From Citreimonas sp042096055 (GTDB taxonomy: Bacteria; Pseudomonadota; Alphaproteobacteria; Rhodobacterales; Rhodobacteraceae): a stretch of 22,218 nt of DNA. Of this stretch, positions 16,630 to 22,218 are shown piece by piece. The position numbers and the translations under genes are program-made. The stretch's first letter is position 1. Each line of letters starts with the position of its first letter. Below the pieces are notes generated by a model. It was given only the letters and a program-made list of their open reading frames with translations. It did not search any database and had not been told where the DNA came from. Location: contig NZ_JBELMH010000058.1 of assembly GCF_042096055.1 (NCBI RefSeq), positions 1-22,218 of the forward strand. Direction: 5' to 3'.

Positions 16630-16706
16630 GAACCGCCCCGTCCGCCGGTCCGGTGCCGCGTCCGCGCGGAGCATCCGGCCGCGCGGGCGGGGCACCCGAA
16701 ACCGAA

Positions 16707-16728
16707 CCCGGCCGGTCCCGGCCGGGAC
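16707..16728 (+). other. hairpin in the aglG-aglA spacer
   Basis: CCCGGCC (16707-16713) and GGCCGGG (16720-16726) form a 7-bp stem with a 6-nt loop, overlapping the 14-bp palindrome GTCCCGGCCGGGAC (16715-16728). It ends just before the aglA ribosome binding site (AAGGA). No T tract follows, so it is more likely an mRNA stability or translation element than a terminator. Confidence 0.35.
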
Positions 16729-16741
16729 GAAGGACCCATAG

Positions 16742-18400
<1,659 letters not shown>

Positions 18401-18418
18401 GAAGAAGAGGGGGAGGGA

Positions 18419-19513
18419 ATGGCCAATCTCAAGCTGAAGGATGTCGCCAAGACCTACGGCGGCACGGTCGACGTTCTCAAGAACATCGACCTCGACATCG
18501 AGCAGGGCGAGCTGATCGTCTTCGTCGGACCCTCGGGCTGCGGCAAGTCCACGCTGCTGCGGATGATCGCCGGGCTGGAGAAGATCAGCGGCGGCACGCT
18601 CGAGATCGACGGCCGGGTGGTCAACGACGTGCCCCCCGCGCAGCGCGGCATCGCGATGGTGTTCCAGTCCTACGCGCTTTACCCGCACATGACGGTGCGC
18701 GAGAACATGAGCTTCGCGCTGAAGCTGGCGAAGAAGTCGAAGGACGAGATCGACGCCGCCGTGACCCGCGCGGCCAAGATGCTGCAGCTCGAGCCCTATC
18801 TCGACCGCCTGCCCAAGGCGCTGTCGGGCGGCCAGCGCCAGCGCGTCGCGATCGGGCGCAGCATCGTGCGCGACCCCAAGGTGTATTTGTTCGACGAGCC
18901 GCTCTCGAACCTCGACGCGGCGCTGCGGGTCGCCACGCGGCTGGAGATCGCGCAGCTGAAGGAGCAGATGCCCGAGCGCACGATGATCTACGTCACCCAC
19001 GACCAGGTCGAGGCGATGACGCTGGCCAGCCGGATCGTGGTGCTGGCCAACAAGGGGATCGCGCAGGTGGGCACGCCGCTCGAGCTCTACGAGACGCCCA
19101 ACAGCGAATTCGTCGCCACCTTCATCGGCAGCCCGGCGATGAACCTGCTGGACGGCGAGATCACGGCGACGGGCGAGCAGACGACCGTCAAGCTGGATGG
19201 CGGCGGCACCGCGGTGTCGCATTACCCGTCGCAGACCAGCGACATGGGCCGCCGTGTGCGCGTCGGCGTCCGCCCAGAGGATTTCCGCGCGGTCGAGGAC
19301 GGTGCCGCCTACGTCTACGAGGGCAAGGTCGACATCACCGAGGCCTTGGGCGAGGTGACGCTGCTGTACTTCGGGACGGCCGGCAAGGGCGAGCCGGTGA
19401 TCGGCAAGCTGCCGGGCATCCACCGCGAGGTGCGGGGCACGACGGTGCGCATGACCGCCGACCCGGACCGCGTGCACGTCTTCGCCGACGGACGGTCGCT
19501 GCTTTACCGCTGA
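18419..19513 (+). CDS. aglK: alpha-glucoside ABC transporter, ATP-binding protein (AglK)
   Basis: The 364-residue product is a MalK/UgpC-type ATPase that powers the AglEFG importer from the cytoplasmic side. Walker A is GPSGCGKST (Lys43), the Q-loop lies in VFQSYALYP, the signature is LSGGQ (135-139), Walker B ends in FDEP (Asp159, Glu160) and the switch is His194 in VTHDQ. The C-terminal third (about 240-364) is a MalK-type regulatory OB/TOBE region with VGVRPEDF. GGGAGG lies directly before the ATG. The end of the gene overlaps a convergent gene by 10 bp and no terminator is visible there. Confidence 0.95.
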   Translation: MANLKLKDVAKTYGGTVDVLKNIDLDIEQGELIVFVGPSGCGKSTLLRMIAGLEKISGGTLEIDGRVVNDVPPAQRGIAMVFQSYALYPHMTVRENMSFALKLAKKSKDEIDAAVTRAAKMLQLEPYLDRLPKALSGGQRQRVAIGRSIVRDPKVYLFDEPLSNLDAALRVATRLEIAQLKEQMPERTMIYVTHDQVEAMTLASRIVVLANKGIAQVGTPLELYETPNSEFVATFIGSPAMNLLDGEITATGEQTTVKLDGGGTAVSHYPSQTSDMGRRVRVGVRPEDFRAVEDGAAYVYEGKVDITEALGEVTLLYFGTAGKGEPVIGKLPGIHREVRGTTVRMTADPDRVHVFADGRSLLYR

Positions 19514-20004
19514 GCTTCGGTCGCCTGCTGCAGGGGATCGGCGCCGGCTGGTGACGGGCGATAGGTCGAGGCGCGGATGACCGGTTCGCCCAGGATCTGC
19601 TGCTTGCCGTTGGCACCGACGTACATCCACTGGGCGACCATGAACTGCCGGATGCGGTCCTGCCAGCCGTCGTCGTGCAGGTCGAAGCGGTAGCGCCAGG
19701 CGCCGTTGACGTGGATCGGCACCGAATGCGTGCCGGGCGTCGAGAAGCGCGCCACGCTGTGCTTGACGAAGTCCTTGAGCGGCTGGGCGTAGGGGATGCG
19801 CCGCCCGGCGAAGACGCATTCGATGGGCAGCATACCGTCCGCTTCGGTCCGGTAATGGCCGCTGATCACCACGTCGCCCCGTTGCGTCCGCCGGAAACGG
19901 GGCATCAGCCACACCGGCAACGAGATCACGGCGTTCTTGAACATGCCGCGATCCTCGTATTGCGGCGTGATCAGGCCCCTCGGTTTGCGACGCTCATCCG
20001 ACAT
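19504..20004 (-). CDS. hypothetical protein, 166 residues
   Basis: I do not recognise this protein. It has no signal peptide or clear membrane segment (one hydrophobic stretch, FKNAVISLPVWLMP, near residue 22) and is rich in Arg and aromatic residues. Possible strand-rich parts are GDVVISGHYRT, VPIHVNGAWRYRFDLHDDGW and FMVAQWMYVGANGKQQIL. The Arg/Lys-rich N terminus (MSDERRKPRG) might favour nucleic-acid or membrane binding, but that is a guess. It overlaps the end of aglK by 10 bp tail to tail and is divergent from uvrA. In many proteobacteria ssb occupies the place opposite uvrA, but this protein does not resemble SSB. AGGGG lies about 12 nt before the ATG, a rather distant ribosome binding site. 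Confidence 0.68.
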   Translation of the reverse strand: MSDERRKPRGLITPQYEDRGMFKNAVISLPVWLMPRFRRTQRGDVVISGHYRTEADGMLPIECVFAGRRIPYAQPLKDFVKHSVARFSTPGTHSVPIHVNGAWRYRFDLHDDGWQDRIRQFMVAQWMYVGANGKQQILGEPVIRASTYRPSPAGADPLQQATEAQR

Positions 20005-20147
20005 GGTTCATCATCACCCCTGCTGCCCGCCTGGAACCGGGCGGACGATACCGGCGCGCCCTTAACGCCGTCTGAACGGATCTTCGCCGACGCGGAGTGC
20101 CGTGCGGGCAGGCTCTACGCGGCGTCACAAGGAAAACCTACGCGGTC

Positions 20148-20162
20148 GTTCCCGCTGTGTTC
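20148..20162 (+). promoter_or_regulatory. LexA (SOS) box, alphaproteobacterial type
   Basis: GTTC (20148-20151), 7 bp, GTTC (20159-20162) is an exact match to the direct-repeat LexA site GTTC-N7-GTTC known in Alphaproteobacteria, including Rhodobacter. It lies about 70 bp upstream of uvrA, a known SOS gene. It may also affect the divergent 166-residue gene. Confidence 0.8.
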
Positions 20163-20173
20163 TCATTTTTCGA

Positions 20174-20202
20174 TTGGCGTCATGGCCTCGAACTCCTATG
20201 TG
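20174..20202 (+). promoter_or_regulatory. candidate uvrA promoter
   Basis: TTGGCG (20174-20179), 17 bp, TATGTG (20197-20202) matches the -35 at four and the -10 at three of six positions. It lies just downstream of the LexA box and would give a leader of about 25 nt. The match is weak but the position is sensible. Confidence 0.35.
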
Positions 20203-20231
20203 TGACGCTAGGTCGATCCGTGGGGGACAGA

Positions 20232-22218
20232 ATGCCCGAACTGAAGCACATCGAGGTCCGTGGCGCGCGCGAGCACAACCTCAAGAACATCGATGTCGAC
20301 ATCCCGCGCGACCAGATGGTCGTGGTGACGGGGCTGTCGGGCTCGGGCAAGTCCAGCCTTGCCTTCGACACGATCTATGCCGAGGGCCAGCGCCGCTATG
20401 TCGAGAGCCTGTCCGCCTATGCGCGGCAGTTCCTCGACATGATGGAAAAGCCCGACATGGACTACATCACCGGCCTGTCGCCGGCGATCTCGATCGAGCA
20501 GAAGACCACGTCGAAGAACCCCCGTTCGACCGTCGGTACGGTGACCGAGATCTACGACTACCTGCGGCTGCTGTTCGCGCGCGTCGGCACGCCCTACTCA
20601 CCCGCCACCGGCCAGCCGATCGAGGCGCAGCAGGTGCAGGACATGGTCGACCGCGTCATGGCGATGGAGGAGGGCACCCGCGGCTACCTGCTGGCGCCGA
20701 TCATCCGCGACCGCAAGGGCGAATACCGCAAGGAGATGCTCGAGCTGCGCAAGCAGGGCTTCCAGCGCGTGAAGGTCGACGGCGAGTTCCACGAGCTCGA
20801 CAGCCCGCCGACGCTGGACAAGAAGTTCCGCCACGACATCGACGTGGTGGTCGACCGCATCGTCGTGCGCGAGGGGATGGAGACGCGGCTCGCCGACAGT
20901 TTCCGGACGGCGCTCGACCTCGCCGACGGGATCGCGATCCTCGAGACCGCGCCGAAGGAGGGCGATCCCGAGCGCATCACGTTCAGCGAGAATTTCGCCT
21001 GCCCGGTCAGCGGCTTCACCATTCCCGAGATCGAGCCGCGGCTGTTTTCCTTCAACGCGCCCTTCGGCGCCTGCCCGGATTGCGACGGGCTGGGGGTCGA
21101 GCTGTTCTTCGACCCGGCGCTGATGGTGCCGGATTCGCAGCTGTCGCTGGCGGGTGGCGCCATCGCGCCCTGGCGCAAGGGCAAGTCGCCGTACTTCACG
21201 CAGACGATCAACTCGATCGCGAAACACTTTGATTTCGATCCGAAAACCCAGTGGAAGGACCTGCCGCCGCATGTCCAGCAGGTGTTCCTGCACGGCTCGG
21301 GCGAGGACGAGATCGCGTTCCGCTACGACGAGGGCGGGCGCGTCTACAACGTGACCCGAGCCTTCGAGGGGGTGATCCCCAACATGGAGCGCCGCTACCG
21401 CGAGACGGACTCTGCCTGGATCCGCGAGGAATTCGAGCGCTACCAGAACAACCGCCCCTGCGGCACCTGCGGCGGCTACCGCCTGCGCGAGGAAGCGCTG
21501 GCCGTGCGCATCGGCAAGCGCGACGACCTGCGCCATATCGGGCAGGTGGTCGAGATGTCGATCAAGCAGGCGCATGACTGGATCGGCACCGTTCCCGAGG
21601 CGCTGACCGACCAGAAGAACGAGATCGCGCGCGCCATCCTGAAAGAGATCCGCGAGCGGCTGGGATTCCTCAACAACGTCGGGCTGGAATACCTGACGCT
21701 GAGCCGCGCGGCAGGCACGCTGTCGGGCGGCGAGAGCCAGCGCATCCGGCTGGCGAGCCAGATCGGCAGCGGCCTGACCGGCGTGCTTTACGTGCTGGAC
21801 GAGCCGTCGATCGGCCTGCACCAGCGCGACAACGACCGGCTGATCCAGACGCTGAAGAACCTGCGCGACCAGGGCAACACGGTGATCGTGGTCGAGCATG
21901 ACGAGGACATGATCCGCCAGTCCGATTATGTCTTCGACATCGGCCCCGGCGCGGGCGTGCATGGCGGTCAGGTCGTGGCGCACGGCACGCCCGACGAGAT
22001 CGCGGCCAACCCCCAAAGCCTGACCGGGCGCTTCCTGTCGGGCGCCGAGGAAATCTCGGTCCCCACGCAGCGCCGCAAGGGCAACAAGAAGAAGATCAAG
22101 GTCGTCAAGGCCACCGGCAACAACCTCAAGGACGTCACCGCCGAGTTCCCGCTGGGCCAGTTCGTCTGCGTCAGCGGCGTGTCGGGCGGCGGCAAGTCGA
22201 CGCTGACGATCGAGACGC
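20232..22218 (+). CDS. uvrA: excinuclease ABC subunit UvrA (5' part, cut by the window end)
   Basis: This is the damage-recognition ATPase of nucleotide excision repair; 662 of roughly 950 residues are inside the window. It begins with MPELKHIEVRGAREHNLKNI after GGGGGA. The first Walker A is GLSGSGKSS (Lys40), followed by the UvrB-interaction and DNA-insertion regions. The ABC-I signature is LSGGESQRI, and VLDEPSIGLHQRDNDRL is Walker B plus D-loop. The second Walker A, GVSGGGKST (Lys655), ends the visible part. In the first zinc-finger position only three of four cysteines remain: Cys257 is followed by Ser260 instead of Cys (CPVS), then CPDC. This looks like a lineage trait rather than damage. 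A LexA box upstream suggests SOS induction. Confidence 0.97.
   Translation, partial: MPELKHIEVRGAREHNLKNIDVDIPRDQMVVVTGLSGSGKSSLAFDTIYAEGQRRYVESLSAYARQFLDMMEKPDMDYITGLSPAISIEQKTTSKNPRSTVGTVTEIYDYLRLLFARVGTPYSPATGQPIEAQQVQDMVDRVMAMEEGTRGYLLAPIIRDRKGEYRKEMLELRKQGFQRVKVDGEFHELDSPPTLDKKFRHDIDVVVDRIVVREGMETRLADSFRTALDLADGIAILETAPKEGDPERITFSENFACPVSGFTIPEIEPRLFSFNAPFGACPDCDGLGVELFFDPALMVPDSQLSLAGGAIAPWRKGKSPYFTQTINSIAKHFDFDPKTQWKDLPPHVQQVFLHGSGEDEIAFRYDEGGRVYNVTRAFEGVIPNMERRYRETDSAWIREEFERYQNNRPCGTCGGYRLREEALAVRIGKRDDLRHIGQVVEMSIKQAHDWIGTVPEALTDQKNEIARAILKEIRERLGFLNNVGLEYLTLSRAAGTLSGGESQRIRLASQIGSGLTGVLYVLDEPSIGLHQRDNDRLIQTLKNLRDQGNTVIVVEHDEDMIRQSDYVFDIGPGAGVHGGQVVAHGTPDEIAANPQSLTGRFLSGAEEISVPTQRRKGNKKKIKVVKATGNNLKDVTAEFPLGQFVCVSGVSGGGKSTLTIET

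Noticed and set aside
16707..16728. Terminator between aglG and aglA
   Set aside because: The stem is strong but no T tract follows, and aglA and aglK belong to the same transport system, so termination here is unlikely.
20182..20205. A tiny ATG frame between the SOS box and uvrA as a leader peptide
   Set aside because: It has only seven codons, no ribosome binding site, and overlaps the candidate promoter.

Overview
The window is a GC-rich chromosomal segment from an alphaproteobacterium, most likely a member of the Rhodobacterales/Roseobacter group. Three things point there: strong G/C bias at third codon positions, an aglEFGAK-type alpha-glucoside operon of the kind known from Sinorhizobium and marine Rhodobacteraceae, and a GTTC-N7-GTTC (alphaproteobacterial LexA) box in front of uvrA. 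I see no mobile element, CRISPR array, prophage or plausible new defence system. The content is mainly housekeeping and carbohydrate-uptake genes, and its interest lies in regulation, gene arrangement and one assembly fault.

Left part (1-6074). The 3' end of a tRNA-Asp(GTC) gene opens the window. A Tat-exported DUF882/YcbK (MepK-like) peptidase (-) and a YcbB/LdtD-like L,D-transpeptidase (+) are divergent across a 363-bp spacer. They are a likely pair that cuts and makes 3-3 peptidoglycan cross-links. The transpeptidase is followed on the same strand by lpxD, a small acyl carrier protein and a beta-ketoacyl-ACP synthase (4-nt overlap), probably an envelope-lipid operon. A small secreted protein of unknown function converges on it.

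Middle (6107-12451, all on the minus strand). Read in the direction of transcription, this is a GH1 beta-glucosidase, glucokinase, phosphoglucomutase, an EamA/DMT permease and then enolase, which has its own candidate promoter and tandem hairpins after its stop. Together these genes take intracellular glucosides to glucose-6-phosphate and glucose-1-phosphate and on into central metabolism.

Right part (12452-19513, plus strand). This is aglE-aglF-aglG-aglA-aglK: a binding protein, two permeases, a GH13 alpha-glucosidase and an ATPase. A good sigma70-type promoter (TTGACA-N17-GCTAAT) precedes it. A perfect LacI-family-like palindrome, TTAGCGCTAA, overlaps the -10 element, and a one-mismatch copy lies 66 bp away toward the divergent beta-glucosidase gene. 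No aglR-like repressor gene is present in the window. The aglE gene is interrupted by exactly 100 N. The 55 bases on the two sides of the gap are identical, and merging them restores one 447-residue reading frame, so the gap is almost certainly a scaffolding artefact.

End (19504-22218). An unrecognised 166-residue protein (-) overlaps aglK tail to tail and is divergent from uvrA. The uvrA gene runs off the window just after its second Walker A motif and carries the SOS box in its upstream region.
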